NCBI GenBank assembly: GCA_023515745.1 | Contig: JALECJ010000257.1 | Location: 2,687 to 66,686 of the forward strand | Length of the DNA: 64,000 bases | DNA from: Amoeboaphelidium protococcarum | Lineage: Eukaryota; Aphelidiomycota; Aphelidea | Reading direction: 5' to 3' | Shown: in pieces, positions 36,006 to 49,938 of the stretch | Position numbering within the stretch: position 1 is the stretch's first letter | Layout of the letters: the number at the start of each line of letters is the position of its first letter | Position numbers and translations under genes: made by a program | The notes under the pieces: model-generated | Told to the model about the DNA's origin: nothing | The model's input: only the letters and a program-made list of their open reading frames with translations | The model's database searches: none

Positions 36006-36590
36006 ATGTCTTAATAAGAGTAGCAATCGTCGCTATTACTAAAAAAGTAGTTGAGAGGTAACGTGACTTTGTTAATTTTACATTTACAATGTTGCTGTTG
36101 AGTTAAATAACGTCTGCCTAATTCAATCTATGTAGAGTTGACTAAACACCCAATTGAAGGATTCTCCGCTGGCTTGGTAGATGATAGCGACATTTATGAG
36201 TGGGAGATTATGATTATTGGACCTACTGACACGCTGTATGAAGGTGGATTCTTTAAAGCGAGACTCTCATTTCCTAAGGATTATCCTCAAATGCCACCAA
36301 AGATGACATTTCTCACAAAGTTGTACCATCCGAACGTGTATGAGGACGGCGGAGTTTGCATCTCAATACTCCACGCTCCGGGCGATGACAAGTACGGCTA
36401 TGAGAAGGCTGAAGAACGCTGGCTTCCTATTCACTCGGTCGAATCTATTCTGTTATCGGTGATCTCCATGTTAAGCAGTCCCAACATTGAGTCACCGGCT
36501 AACATTGAGGCGGCCAAAGAATTCCGCGACAACTATGATCAGTACAAGAAGAAAGTATAGCGCTTAGTAAGAAGAACCTAAGAAGAATGA
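36006..36590 (+). CDS. UBE2G1: ubiquitin-conjugating enzyme E2 G (UBC7/UBE2G type)
   Basis: Two exons, 36006-36057 and 36136-36590, with a 78-nt intron ending TATGTAG; 168 residues. The spliced start, SLLLKKQLRELTKHPIEGFS, follows the family lead sequence. The UBC core has the HPN motif (YHPNVYEDGG) and catalytic Cys92 in GGVCISIL. It also has the acidic insertion after the active site (HAPGDDKYGYEKAEERW) that marks UBE2G and CDC34 enzymes and favours Lys48 chain building. It matches UBE2G1 slightly better than UBE2G2. The final residues before TGA contain TAG and TAA codons read as Gln (VQRLVRRTQEE). Confidence 0.9.
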
Positions 36591-36697
36591 TATTGTTAAC
36601 GCAACGTGTTATATTATTCACTCTTTTCAGTAAACCCTTTTAAAATTCCTTTTTATTCTCCAAATTGAGTACAAGATAGTCTTTGATCGTTCTTGGA

Positions 36698-37633
36698 TCA
36701 CTTTTCCAAGTTCACAGTGTTCAAAATCTTTTGGGCGCTCTGTTTCATTTGCTCGCGTTCCTTCTCGCTCAGTTTCAACGGCAAAATCTGCTCGACTCCA
36801 TTGCGACCAATGATTACGGGAACTGAGAGACAGCACTTGAATTCATCAACGTAAACACTCAGCGGGCGCACCAGTCTCTCATCACCAAAGATGGACTGCA
36901 CAATGGATGCACATACGGATCCAATGCCGAAGTACGTTGCTCCTTTCGCGTTAATGATCTCATACGCCTTATTCTTCGTCTTCTCGGCCAACTCATTCAG
37001 ATACTGCTCATCCTTGAACTCTTTAAAGTCCAGCAGTGGCACACCGGCGATAGTGGCTGTGCTGTAGGAGACAAATTGAGAATCTCCGTGTTCACCCAGA
37101 ACGTACGCGTGTACAGCAGTCGGGTTAACGCTGAGCTTTTGGGCAACTTCGACGCGAAGTCTGGCAGTGTCCAGGAATGTACCACTACCAAATACTTGAT
37201 TACGTGGCAGCTCTGAAGCGATTTGTTACGCGAATTGAGTCAATACGTCACACGGATTAGCCACAATGATGATCTTGGCCGTCTACTTGATTGGCTTCAT
37301 ACCACTCAGCACACTGGATAGAATCTTGTAGTTGCGATCAATCAATTGGTCACGGCGCTCACCTTCTCTCTACTTGGCTCCTGCTGTGATTATAATGACA
37401 TCACACTATCCAGCCTCTTTACCAGTTCCAGCTCTAATATTAGCATGCGAGAAGTAGCCGCCATCAGAGAGATCCAGAACCTCTCCTCTCACCTTCTTCT
37501 CATCAATGTCCACCAGAAGCAGCTCCGTCACAGCTCTCTAAAGCAACAAAGCATATGAAATGGCCGCTCCCACAGAACCGGCACCGACAACAGCACAGCG
37601 TCTTGTCTAAGTATTGTCCTACTATGATGGCAT
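36698..37633 (-). CDS. LDH: L-lactate dehydrogenase
   Basis: A complete intronless frame of 311 residues (ATG 37633-37631, TGA 36700-36698). NAD loop: VVGAGSVGAAIS. The substrate loop reads AGAKQREGERR, placing Gln at position 102 (dogfish numbering), which marks lactate rather than malate dehydrogenase, and Arg at 109. The catalytic pair is present: FLDTARLR (Asp168, Arg171) and GEHGDS (His195). It interconverts pyruvate and lactate with NADH in the cytosol. The length is at the short end for eukaryotic LDH and similar to bacterial enzymes. Whether it was gained by transfer would need a tree. Eight TAA/TAG codons show it is at home in this genome. Confidence 0.9.
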
Positions 37634-37821
37634 TATAAAATATTTGTATAGTAACTTTAATTGAATAAAAAATGCGTCAGATTTATTATGATTTAAAAGG
37701 AGAAGAGCGAGACGAAACTTAGCCACCTACAAGTGGTTAAAATAATGTAAAAAACTGATAACCATAAAAACTTGAGCATAATAGAGATATGTACTTGAAA
37801 CATTTTCATAAAGCCATACAT

Positions 37822-39535
37822 TCATTTAGCCTGCTGAATAATAACGTCAAATTGATCGTTATCCTCCACATCTAGAGATGCCAACGTGTCATCTTCATCA
37901 ACAAACTCGGCATCAAACTTTAATCTCACTTGAACGTCCTCATTTATCTCTTTTACCTTCATATAGTGATCCACAATGGCACAGATTTAGGTCACCTACA
38001 TACTCAAATACATTTTACATTTATCAGAGAGAGAACGAGTCTATGCTATTTTTACCTTGCGAGTTTTGATTTTTACAACATCTCCCTGATTGTTCTGCAT
38101 CTTGATGGTGACAAACTCTGATTGATTATCATCGTCACTGCTAGAATCATCACTATCCTGATCGTCTTCATGTTAATAAGAGTTCTTTTACAGGCGCTCC
38201 TAAGCAAATATAGAGTAGTAATTCTTGTCCATCGCCACTACATTAAACCACACATTAAATATATCATGAGTTCTTATTCACATTCAAAAATTTAAACTTA
38301 CATAAACTTTCATCCTCTTCGATATTTAGAGATTTGAGAGTCGAAGTGGGAAAGAGACGAACATCACGATAGGTGAGCACAATATCAGCCGGATCGATGT
38401 TCTCCCAGTTCTGAGACACAACATGAATTACCTTCTCCAGCCGATGAGTAGATTTTAATTTCACGGCCATCTCAAATGCACAGAGCCTGTTTCTCTTATC
38501 TTCCACGCCTTTCACAACCAATTGAACGACATCATAAGCCTCATTTTTTTATGGTCCACCAAATTCACTTGAAGCATTCTACATCTCACGTTCCCGCTTA
38601 AACTATAATCGAATAGCTTCCAACTCAGGATCCAATTTCTTATCCGTTTCCTAATACACTTTAGGCAAGTTTCGCTCAAAGACATCCATTTCCATAGATG
38701 GAACCAGATTATTTGCGAATTCGTTAAGGCACTCGTGAGCCAGAGTCTCAGTGAAGGCAGGAGGTGGAGTTAATTCTCGAGTTTCACGTGGCTCTTCTTT
38801 CTACCCAGCCTTCTATTTGCTATTAGAATTCTTCTTCTTGTTCTTCTTCTTAGACTTGCCTTCTGATGCATCTTCTCCTGATTAATCCGAATCCAACTCG
38901 GAATCACTTATCATGATCATATCGATATTTCTCTTCTTCGATATCTTGAAATCTTTATTACCGCCACTTTTAACCGCTTGAGACTTACGTCTCCTACCAC
39001 GACGACCAGAAGCGTTCTTTCTCTAACCATTTACATACTCTTCCTCACTGCCTGAGCTGTCATCAACGATAAAGTCATCCAGAGTACTTTACTTCTTCTT
39101 GGCCTTCTCCTTTTTACGCGCCTTCGGATTCAACTATGCAGGAGCAGAGAAAAAATCTTCAAATTAAAGATTACCTGCCACAGCATCAGTGGGTACCTTC
39201 TTTGCCTGCTTGACTTGTTCGCGTGGACGCGTTGCAGTTGAAATGCGCCTTTTAGAAACCGTTTCAGAGTCTGAGGAGCCTTCATCGTCGGAAGCGACAG
39301 CACCGCCACGTTAAGCATTCTGTGCATGAGGTAGTCTTTCGTTAGTTGCCAATACATCAGAATTTGGTTAAGATATTGAGGATGATAGGGGATCCAATTA
39401 ATCAGAAGAGATTCCATTTGAATCCTATTCAGCAGATGGCGCAAGAGATTTCTTCAACAATTTCTTCTGAGATGATATATCCAACGACAGCTCATCTTCA
39501 TCCACGATATCAATACCAGAGTAATCAATAGTCAT
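37822..39535 (-). CDS. Rad60/Esc2/NIP45-like protein with tandem SUMO-like domains
   Basis: Three exons: 39535-38302, 38237-38056 and 37995-37822 (introns 64 and 60 nt); 529 residues. The first 330 residues are charged and Ser-rich with several basic clusters (KKKNKKKNSNSK, RRGRRRK) and acidic patches. Two ubiquitin-like folds follow: one around LCAFEMAVKLKSTHRLEKVI ... DIVLTYRDVRLFPTSTL, the other at the C-terminus with FVTIKMQNNQGD, VRLKFDAEFV and a final DQFDVIIQQ. This layout is that of the RENi family (Rad60, Esc2, NIP45), which links SUMO pathway enzymes to replication-fork repair. The second intron interrupts SUMO-like domain 2. It is transcribed divergently from TIM22. Confidence 0.8.
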
Positions 39536-39764
39536 ATTTTACATAAATCAAATGCTGCCAAATCAATTAAACTATAACAATAACAATAACAAGAAAATAC
39601 AGTTATAACACCACTACCTTATTTTAATTAACCAACCGAGCTCGGGATACAATGTGTGAAAGAGAATGTGAAAAAGGAAATCAAGTTGGAGTGAAACGCG
39701 TCGAGTTTTTCGTTTCTCACCTTTTCAAAATTTGATTGACAGAGCTATATTTAGTGATCTAGTT
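39536..39764. promoter_or_regulatory. divergent promoter with ACGCGT box
   Basis: 229 bp separate the start codons of the SUMO-like-domain gene and TIM22. One ACGCGT (39696-39701) lies in it; in fungi this is the MCB element read by the MBF G1/S factor. Its use here is inference only. Confidence 0.4.
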
Positions 39765-40280
39765 ATGTTTCCTGCAGGGGGTGGAAATTTTAATGGCTAG
39801 AATGGCGAATAATAAGAGTAGTAACCTTGGTATATGCCGTCGGAAACCGGTGTTATGATGATATAAGAGTCGTGTGTACTTAAATGCGCTATGTCCGGCG
39901 TCGGTGGGTTTGTACTTGGCGCTGGATTCGGTCTATTCATGAGTTCCTTTGAGAGTTAGTCCTCGTATTATATGCATAATCCTTCGATGATTGATTAGAA
40001 GGTTCCTCTTAAAACTTAATTACGCGATGCTGCGCGAGATATGGGAACTAAATCTTACTCCATGGCAAAATAGTTTGCCACAGTCGGTGCAATTTATGGA
40101 CTGTCAGAGTGCGTAATCGAAGGATACAGGGCAAAACATGATATTGTGAATGCTGTCAGTGCTGGTTGTGTGACTGGAGGTGTTCTAGCCATCAAGTCGG
40201 GACCACACGCTGCTGCGTTTGGTTGTGCTGGATTTGCTGCATTCAGTGCCGCCATTGAGTATTTTTTAGAAGGTAGATGA
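39765..40280 (+). CDS. TIM22: mitochondrial inner-membrane translocase TIM22
   Basis: 171 residues from ATG 39765 to TGA 40278-40280. The start was pushed upstream of the ATG at 39891 because the preceding codons read [20 protein letters not shown], which mirrors the conserved N-terminal Cys-containing segment (ESCAFK...VGGFVLG) of TIM22. Four hydrophobic segments with Gly-rich faces follow, including [30 protein letters not shown] and [15 protein letters not shown], the Tim17/22/23 signature. TIM22 inserts carrier proteins into the inner membrane, so the organism has protein-importing mitochondria with carriers. Several TAG/TAA codons in the N-terminus are read as Gln. Confidence 0.9.
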
Positions 40281-40349
40281 TACAAATATAGAAGGATATT
40301 GTATTACATGATACACTATTTCGGAATTATCTTTTTTGCAATTAGTTGG

Positions 40350-41091
40350 TCAGTTATAAGTGTCCAGATCTTGAGGTATTTCGAACTGAGCGTTAAACGA
40401 CTCCAAGTCCACTCCAAACTTTGATGTACAATAGGACTGTATGGACATTATACTTTCAGTCCAGCGATTAGCCGCGTCTTTTGCAATTTTCGTGGCATCA
40501 CGCTTAGCTTACAAAGTGGCCGGATCATTGTCTGCGTACTGCTGCAGCTCTTGCATTTGATTCATTCGTTTCGTTTCAGCAGAGGACAATTTGGCGAGCA
40601 GGTCGGCGCGTTCGTCACACTCCTCGCGTCCAATCTGAGCATCGGCTATCTTCAACTGCAGCTCCTCCCTCTGTTTGGTCAGACCATCGAGCTCTTCCTG
40701 GTATTTGTTGAGTTTATTCTCACGCACAATCAATGCCGTGGAAGGGAACGCCCAGAAGTAGTTTGATGTTCCAATCTTGTCACTAGACACAATATCGTCA
40801 CTCACCAAACTCTCCAGAACTTCTTTCACACTTTGGGACACTATACCCTTTTATTTAGGTGCAATTTTTTCCAGTTCCTTCAGAGTGTAAACTTCTTTCT
40901 ACATGCAGCATGACGAAATACTGAAAGAACGTGAGTTCAACATTTACACGGTACGCTTACAGTTTCATAAAACAACTCTGTGAGTCTGTGGCGCTTCTCA
41001 TCAAATGATAATCCCTACACATGTATTCAAAAGTAATAATTGAAATAAAATGATAAAATGAGAATATATGACTTACCTTTCTATTAGACAT
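40350..41091 (-). CDS. MND1: meiotic recombination factor MND1
   Basis: Three exons: 41091-41077 (only 15 nt), 41014-40961 and 40898-40350; both introns are 62 nt and end TGTAG. The product is 205 residues, the same length as human MND1. The N-terminal winged-helix part reads GLSFDEKRHRLTELFYET, then KELEKIAPKQKGI, VKEVLESLV and GTSNYFWAFPS, all diagnostic. A coiled coil of about 100 residues follows (LNKYQEELDGLTKQREEL). MND1 pairs with HOP2 and stimulates DMC1/RAD51 strand invasion, so the organism has, or recently had, meiosis. ACGCGT lies 79 bp upstream of the start (41170-41175). Confidence 0.92.
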
Positions 41092-41979
41092 TCTGAATTA
41101 TAGTGAATGCTTTTAATAAAGAATAGGTGATCGTGATTACAATATGAGATGAGAAATGAAACTGCTGAAACGCGTTCGATAAGTCCCTGATTCGTTGCTG
41201 TAGTTTTTCTAATTAGTGAATGGTGTCTGCTGGATTTACACTCAATGAAACTAGGTAAGATATGGGTGTAGTTTTCTACGCATAAGAATCACATTAGAAA
41301 ATGAAGATGAATGGTTTGTTAAACGCCAACATTCAGATAACGTAATATATTATGGCAGATTAACACAAAAATACGCCGTAAATAACCATTGGAGATAATG
41401 AGAAAGATTTGAACAAACCAATAGTATAATCTTGCTCCATCCTACAGCGCTATTGTCATAGTTTGCGTCGTAAGATAAGTAAATGACCTTCATCGGACTA
41501 AATGACTATTGTGATATTGTTATGTTATGTTAATGCTCGGTTTGAAACATGATTTGATGCTACTTTAAACGCGTCGTATCCATCCAAACGACACCTTTAG
41601 AAATTTCGATACGATACGACTTCTATCTTACACCGAACTTACTGTGAAGCATATTAAAACTAGTTGACCACATCAAACTTGGCTCAGGGATGCGTATAGT
41701 CATGGATAGAGAGAGATACCCCTTCAATTCTTGGCAACCCCTGAATACTTGGCGTGGACGACTCTCGGCGTTTAAAACGGAGAAACCTTGGCTACGTCTC
41801 TCTCTTTGACAACTATTGAGAAACAGCGATTCAGTCAGTCAGTTTGGCGAAACGAAAGAAGGTAATAACAATCGTTTTCCACAAGAAACAAACACTTCAC
41901 TCGCTCTCTTATCCTCTCTTTGTTAGATTCAAGTGAGTTGTTACTAACTTAAATAAATAAATTGAAAACATTTGCAGTC
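41092..41979. promoter_or_regulatory. divergent intergenic region MND1-GFAT with two ACGCGT boxes
   Basis: 0.9 kb holding both promoters. ACGCGT occurs at 41170-41175 (79 bp before MND1) and 41569-41574. A GTGAGT...TTGCAG pair just before the GFAT start (41932-41976) could be a 5' UTR intron, but it does not end TGTAG like all the coding introns, so I do not call it. Confidence 0.4.
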
Positions 41980-44179
<2,200 letters not shown>

Positions 44180-44591
44180 TTTAATTTTTGGATCTGTGTG
44201 ATGGTGTTCTGTTACAAGGATATCTTCTGTATTGATCGGTTGACATGGAGTTTTTGATAAGAATGAAGACTAAGAATAGTTTTGTGGACTTGTTTCTCTC
44301 TTTATTTTCATTCTGTGATTCAACTGTATTTGTAAATTATTTTCCTCTGCCATCTCATGTTTGTAATAATGAGCGAGTAATGACTTTTCTGCTTCAAGCG
44401 TATTGCATTCTCAAGCTATCTCTCCAAGAAAACGCACGCTTTACTGACTCGGGTGATCGCGTTTCAAATTATCCGTTTCAACTTTCACCGTCTTTTGTCT
44501 TTATTACAACAACAACCAATTCATCTATAGGCTTATATTTATCTATATTAGAAATCATTATCTATTATAGTCCTCTGGTTCAAGTTTTGTC
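44180..44591. other. intergenic
   Basis: 3' flank of GFAT and promoter of the BIR gene. No specific site recognised. Confidence 0.4.
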
Positions 44592-46716
44592 ATGATGCAG
44601 TTTGAGAATGAAAGATTTAAAACGTTCTTCCAGGCAAAGCAGCTTTGGAAGCATCCGTTGGAATGGAAGGCTAATCCCACAAGTGTAAGTAGCACCTTCA
44701 TTATTTCGGAAATTAGAAAATACTTATAACAAATTGAATGGAGTTTAATTGTAGTTGTCTAAAGCTGGATTTTACAAGTGTTCATCTGTGAATGGAAGTG
44801 GTGATACTGATAATGTTAAATGCTACATTTGTGAATAATAAGTATCAGGATGGACTGCTGAGATGGATCCGATGGATGTTCATCGCTCTGATTCCGCAGA
44901 TTGCCCGCTGGTAGTTTTATTGTCTGCCCAAAGTATCGCTGATGATGTAAAGCTAAGTAAAGATTATGATGATGTTATGCAAGAAGCAAGACTGAGAACT
45001 TTTATCAGTTGGCCTTACGATAAGATGAAAGGATGGAAGCCCACTAGTAAGAAATTGGCCAAAGCTGGATTTTATTATGCGCCCACTGATATGCCTGATG
45101 ATGGCGATGAGGACAATATTGCAGATATGGCATAGTGTCCCGAGTGTTTACTCGCACTCGACGGATGGGAGAAGGATGATGATCCGATGAAGGAGCACAA
45201 GAAAAGAGCACCCAATTGTCCATTCTTCTTGAGATAAGCTGCTCTGAAGAAGCGTCCTATAGCTAAGAAAGATACCAGAAAGAACAAGAAGGACAAGGAT
45301 GTTAATGTCGATGATAATGAAGTTAAAGCTACGTAAGACTCTGATGTTCATGATAAAGCTGATCAGACTTTAGTGGATGGGAACGATGCTGTTGACCAGA
45401 CTATCAATGGGAAAGATGAATATGATTTTGAGCCTTTGCCATCTAAATCCACCTCAGTACCTACTAGAAGAAAGCGTAAAGCTGCTGCTGCTGTGTAGAG
45501 AAGTACAAAAGTGGATGAAGATAGCGACTCTGGTGAAAGTGTGCGCTCCAATGCTACCACTGCGACGACTCGCAGAACTAGAACTAAGAGAACCGTGAAA
45601 GGTACCTCTTAAAAGTCTCGTAAAGTTGAGGAAGTAGAATAAGATGGTGACGATGGTGATAGTGGCAAAATTAAAACTCGTACCAAAGGTAATAAAAAGA
45701 AGAAAGGTACCGCTGCTTAAAAACCACATGCGGGAGACATCAGCTCTGTTAGTAACATGTCCATAATGAGCACTGCTAGTATTATTTCAACCATAAGATA
45801 GAGTCGGATCGATGCAAAGAATAATGATGTCACTAATAGATCTACCATCCTGGATGAACCGTCAATTTACAATGTCAAGGTGAACGCTCGTCCTGAATAT
45901 CTGCAATAAAGCGGCGGTGAGAGTAATCCTGTGAGTGATAATCTCTTGGATGAATTGGAGGCCTTTCAAGATGCTGAAGAAGAATAATAGTAATAATAGT
46001 AAGCTCTGCCTTCAGAATCCAATGCAGAAGAGCCGGTTAATGATGGCGATATGATCTTGGATGCTATTGAAGATTAGATTGACCAAGTTGAAGCTGCTAT
46101 TGTTGCTGAAGATGAATAGCCGTCAAATAACGACGATTATTAGGTTATTAAGCAAGAAGTGACAGTAGTCAGAGAAGAAGTTGACGTGTAAATTGAGGTC
46201 AAAGGAAGTGTGACTATAGGGGACGTTAATGATGCGGCATGTACATCTAGCGCCAATTAGGATGTCACTTTGAATGAGACTGAATAAGTTGAGATTGAGG
46301 TTGAAAGACATGAAGTTGAAGCTGAAACTGTGATGTGTTTGCAAGAATAGCTTGATAACATCAAAACGGAAGTCACTCAAACTATGGATACTGAGAGTAT
46401 AATGAACCAGGTCAAGAGTAAAAGTTAAAAAGCACAAGCTCTGCTGCATTAGGCTGAAAATTTAATCAAGGCTGTCACTGTAAGTAAGTAAAGCAGTCTC
46501 AATAATGAAGGCAAAAGTTTAGAAACATAGCGCGTGTTACTGCCTAATGGTTAAGAAATCTCATCTTCCATGAGCGTGGAACAAGTGCTATCAATGCTTC
46601 ATCAACAGATCCTGGATGATCACAAGTAGAAAATGGATGCTCATCTTCAACGCTTCACTCAAGAATACCAGAATCAAGTCGAGTACCTCAAGAATACCAT
46701 TTAAACTGTTGATTGA
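44592..46716 (+). CDS. BIR1: two-BIR protein of the Bir1/survivin type
   Basis: Two exons, 44592-44684 and 44755-46716, with a 70-nt intron (GTAAGT...TGTAG); 684 residues. BIR 1 starts RFKTFFQ and has the zinc set CYIC...H...C (CYICEQQVSGW, DVHRSDSADC). BIR 2 has CPECLLALDGW and EHKKRAPNCPFF. Two BIRs near the N-terminus followed by a long charged tail is the layout of yeast Bir1 and fission-yeast Bir1/Cut17, the survivin subunits of the chromosomal passenger complex with Aurora B. The tail has many basic clusters (KKDTRKNKKDKD), Gln-rich segments and a C-terminal coiled coil. No RING or CARD is present, which argues against an apoptosis-type IAP. Confidence 0.88.
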
Positions 46717-47199
46717 TATGTACTCTGTAAAGTTGAGTGCGTGATGTATTTATTAGTGCGAATTGTGTATATATTATAACTCTTTAAATACAATATGTTT
46801 CTTTAATGCGCACTTGATTAAATAAATGCACTACTGCACTACATTAAGCTTAGTACTACATCAAGACATCATAAAATGATATTGCCCGAATTTAAGGCTA
46901 CTAACTCGCTGCGCCACATAATCGCGGTCTTTTTCCCACGCAGTTTCCCACAATCGTTCTTGAATCAACGAAGAGAAAGGCCAGAGTTTTGTTTTCATTC
47001 TTCGCGCTGCGCTGAGTGTTGTTTTCTCCTTTTCGGTTCTCTCTTGTGACCACTTGATTGATTGATTGATTGATTATAGACTGACTGACTGTGACCGGCT
47101 CATTGGTAAACCACAATCCATATATAACATTACCAACTTTCGGTAGTCATTATTCATCATTAATTCATTGAGGGTTAAGTAAATTGAGTCACACTGATC
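46717..47199. other. intergenic with short TTGA repeat
   Basis: About 0.5 kb upstream of the kinase gene. A short tetranucleotide run (TTGA units, 47054-47076) and a TATATAA (about 47121) are the only features seen. Confidence 0.45.
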
Positions 47200-49626
47200 A
47201 TGTCAACGGGAAAGTACAAGTTCAAGGTGGGGTCTGTATTCTACGAACCGTAATCAGCTGATGATGATTCAATTGAAAATACAGGAAGTGGTGGATCAGG
47301 TATAGGATCGCATGACCTGAATCGTCCTTAAAATTAAAGTTCAGTTCCTAATAATAATCTGCGCATTAACAGTAATAGTAATAACAATAATAATATGTTG
47401 ATAGACTCCAAGAGTGATCCGAACACTACAATCTACTCTTCTTCGTCATCTGCTGGCAGTTCACCTAGTAAGAATTCGATATTCTATGAAGACTTTTCAG
47501 CTGTACCTCCATCTCCGTAGAAGAACTTGAATATTGAAACTTCATCTGCTCAAATTTATAGTGATGGTTCAAAGTTTTCTAATTCAGGATAACAATCATC
47601 AAGTGGTCAGGGTTAGTTTAAGACTAATAGCGTTCATGGTCAGGAACCTATCACTCCATCTAGAAACTCTATATTTGATGAAGATTTCTCTGCCGCAGTG
47701 TCTCCGATCTCCACCCTTAGTGACTTTAATAATAATAATGCTCAGTATGGCGACAGTTAATCTAGTTTGAAGAAGCTGTAGGCATCTCTGTAGAAGGCTT
47801 CTACATTTTAGACTTAGCTGGGTAGTGGTAGTAGTGGTGGTGGTGATTTACAAGATTTGGTATCACATCGACTTATATCTGATCATGATCCGTATAGAAG
47901 CAAGTTGTTGGAATCTTAATTATTCATCTCTATTATGTAAGAATACACTTCGGGTGGTAAGGAGAATGATGATAGTGACGATGATTACGGTACCAGCAGA
48001 TCATAAGAGTAGACTATGAGAGATACTCCTATATTTTCCCAGGATATTCCTTAATTAGCCACGAAAAATACTGCTCGTAATAAATAGTTGGAGGTGTTAC
48101 CAACTAGGAAGAATATGCTTGGTGAAGGTAGATATGCTTGTGTATATAAAGGAATGTATAGTGATGGTATTCAGAAAAGTACGAATGGTGATGATATCTC
48201 CTCCTCAAAGTATCAGGTGGCTGTGAAGGTTCTTCATGCAAAAGACTCTGACGCAACTGTGAATGGTTTGGTAGAGGCATTTGCTCTTTAGTACATTCAG
48301 TAATGGGTGGGTGCTCCGTAACACAATCATATCATTCGTCTACATGGTGTTAGTCGTTAACGTTTGCCTCAGACAGAGTTGAGTCCATCAAAGAGTTTGC
48401 GCTCGTCAACTACCAGCCTTGGTACGCATCAGGATACTTTAAGTGAAAATTGGAGGTTAATGTTGATTATGGAGTATTGTGCGCATGGAAATGTGTTTGA
48501 GTATATTTAAAAGAATCCGCTGCGTTATGGTAAATCACAATGGATAGAGTGGTGTCTATAGCTGGCAAAAGCTGTAGAAGTATTGCACACTGGAGCATTC
48601 GGAAAGTCTCGAGTCGGTGTCATTCATCACGATATAAAGCCACACAATGTAATGCTTAATGATTAGATGGAGATTAAGTTGAGTGATTTTGGCTCTGCTC
48701 AGTTTGTATCTTTGCAGGCAGATCATTCACATAAATAATAATAGTCTGCAAGTATGGAGTTGACTGATGGTATTGGCAAGGGAACTTAGGCATATACCGC
48801 ACCGGAGATTTTGGCTGGTCCTTAATCAAAGTACACTTTCTCTGCGGATATTTATTCACTTGGATGTACATTGTATGCCCTGCTGACGGGTAAAGAACCA
48901 TTTGCAGATATTAGGAACATGGCGCATTAGTTATGGTGCATCAGGAAGGGCTTCTTTGAGAGCGGTGCGAACGAACTAACATCCACCATCCAGTCTCTGA
49001 ATAATCTCAAATCACCACAAAGTGCACATACTCCTATAAGTTCGGCGTCAATGAGTTTACCACTACCACCTCAATCTCCTCTGAGATCAGCCGGTCCTCT
49101 GAGTGATCATCAACGTAGCTATTTGAGTAAACTGGGCACGTATAACAGTGTACCTGCGTCTCCGCTTTCTAGTGGTGGTAGCAGTAGCGGTAGTAGTGGT
49201 GGCGGTACAGGCTCTGAACATGTCCTCTTCAAATTTATGAATGGAGAAGCACTGTATGCCAACTCTGTACCTGACTCTACAGTTTGGAGTAAAATGCAAA
49301 TGGCGATTCGCAGGTGTGTCTCCTTGAGCCCTTCGCAACGTCCTACAGCCACCGCGGTTGTGGAGATGTTGGAAGAGATTAAAGGAATGTTGATCAGATT
49401 TAATGAGGGTGGTTCTGAATCCCTGAATTCTCCTGTTTATAGTGGTAATAATGTTATTGCAGATAGTTAAGGAACATCATTAAAGTAAGCAGATAATTAG
49501 GCGGGTGGCAATTCTGTATTAAAATCTACTACCGGTGATGTGAAAGATAATGTTAGTACTTCATCAGGTAGCACTGGTAGCTTTACTAAAGTACCAGGTG
49601 GTCGTAAGCCGGCTGTATATTTATGA
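47200..49626 (+). CDS. serine/threonine protein kinase with long disordered N-terminus
   Basis: One intronless frame of 808 residues from ATG 47200 to TGA 49624-49626. Residues 1-295 are Ser/Asn/Gln-rich; a short unit repeats three times (SVFYEP, NSIFYEDFSA, NSIFDEDFSA), probable docking or phosphorylation motifs. The kinase domain covers about 297-760 with insertions: GEGRYACVYKG, VAVKVL, a catalytic loop HHDIKPHNVM, DFGSAQF and TAPEIL. A Ser/Gly-rich insert (residues about 600-670) splits the C-lobe before the last helix, which ends with SLSPSQRPTATAVVEML. All catalytic residues are present. Family not assigned; the HDIKPxNVML wording fits several groups including NAK/SPS1-like. Nothing in the context says what it regulates. 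Confidence 0.8.
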
Positions 49627-49938
49627 CGGGGTGTAGATTAGACAGATTAAGATTGCTGTACAAAGTTGGCGTAAGCAAGAAAGTTGTAAATTTTAATGTA
49701 TACGAACCGACTGAAATAGAAATAGCGAGTCTAGATTTTATACGTACCTTCTATTTTTATTTTTTATATTTACCATTCATTATTTTCAGAGATGTTTTAC
49801 ATATACTTATTTGAGATGAACACAATCAACACAAGCTTTGAGTCAGTAAGCATACAATTGATGGATAAATTACAAAGCAGATGGATCAGACCATAAATCC
49901 AATCTAACTAAATCGGTAAGGTCCACTCACTCTTTAAA
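49627..49938. other. convergent intergenic region
   Basis: Between the 3' ends of the kinase and the PHD gene. AT-rich; nothing recognised. Confidence 0.4.

Noticed and set aside
36698..37633. Malate dehydrogenase
   Set aside because: Gln at position 102 of the substrate loop (AGAKQREG) indicates lactate dehydrogenase; malate enzymes have Arg there.
41932..41976. 5' UTR intron before GFAT (GTGAGT...TTGCAG)
   Set aside because: 45 nt is shorter than any other intron here and the acceptor is not TGTAG; needs RNA evidence.
46901..47116. 71-residue minus-strand frame before the kinase gene
   Set aside because: It includes a simple TTGA repeat and has no homology pattern; probably promoter sequence.
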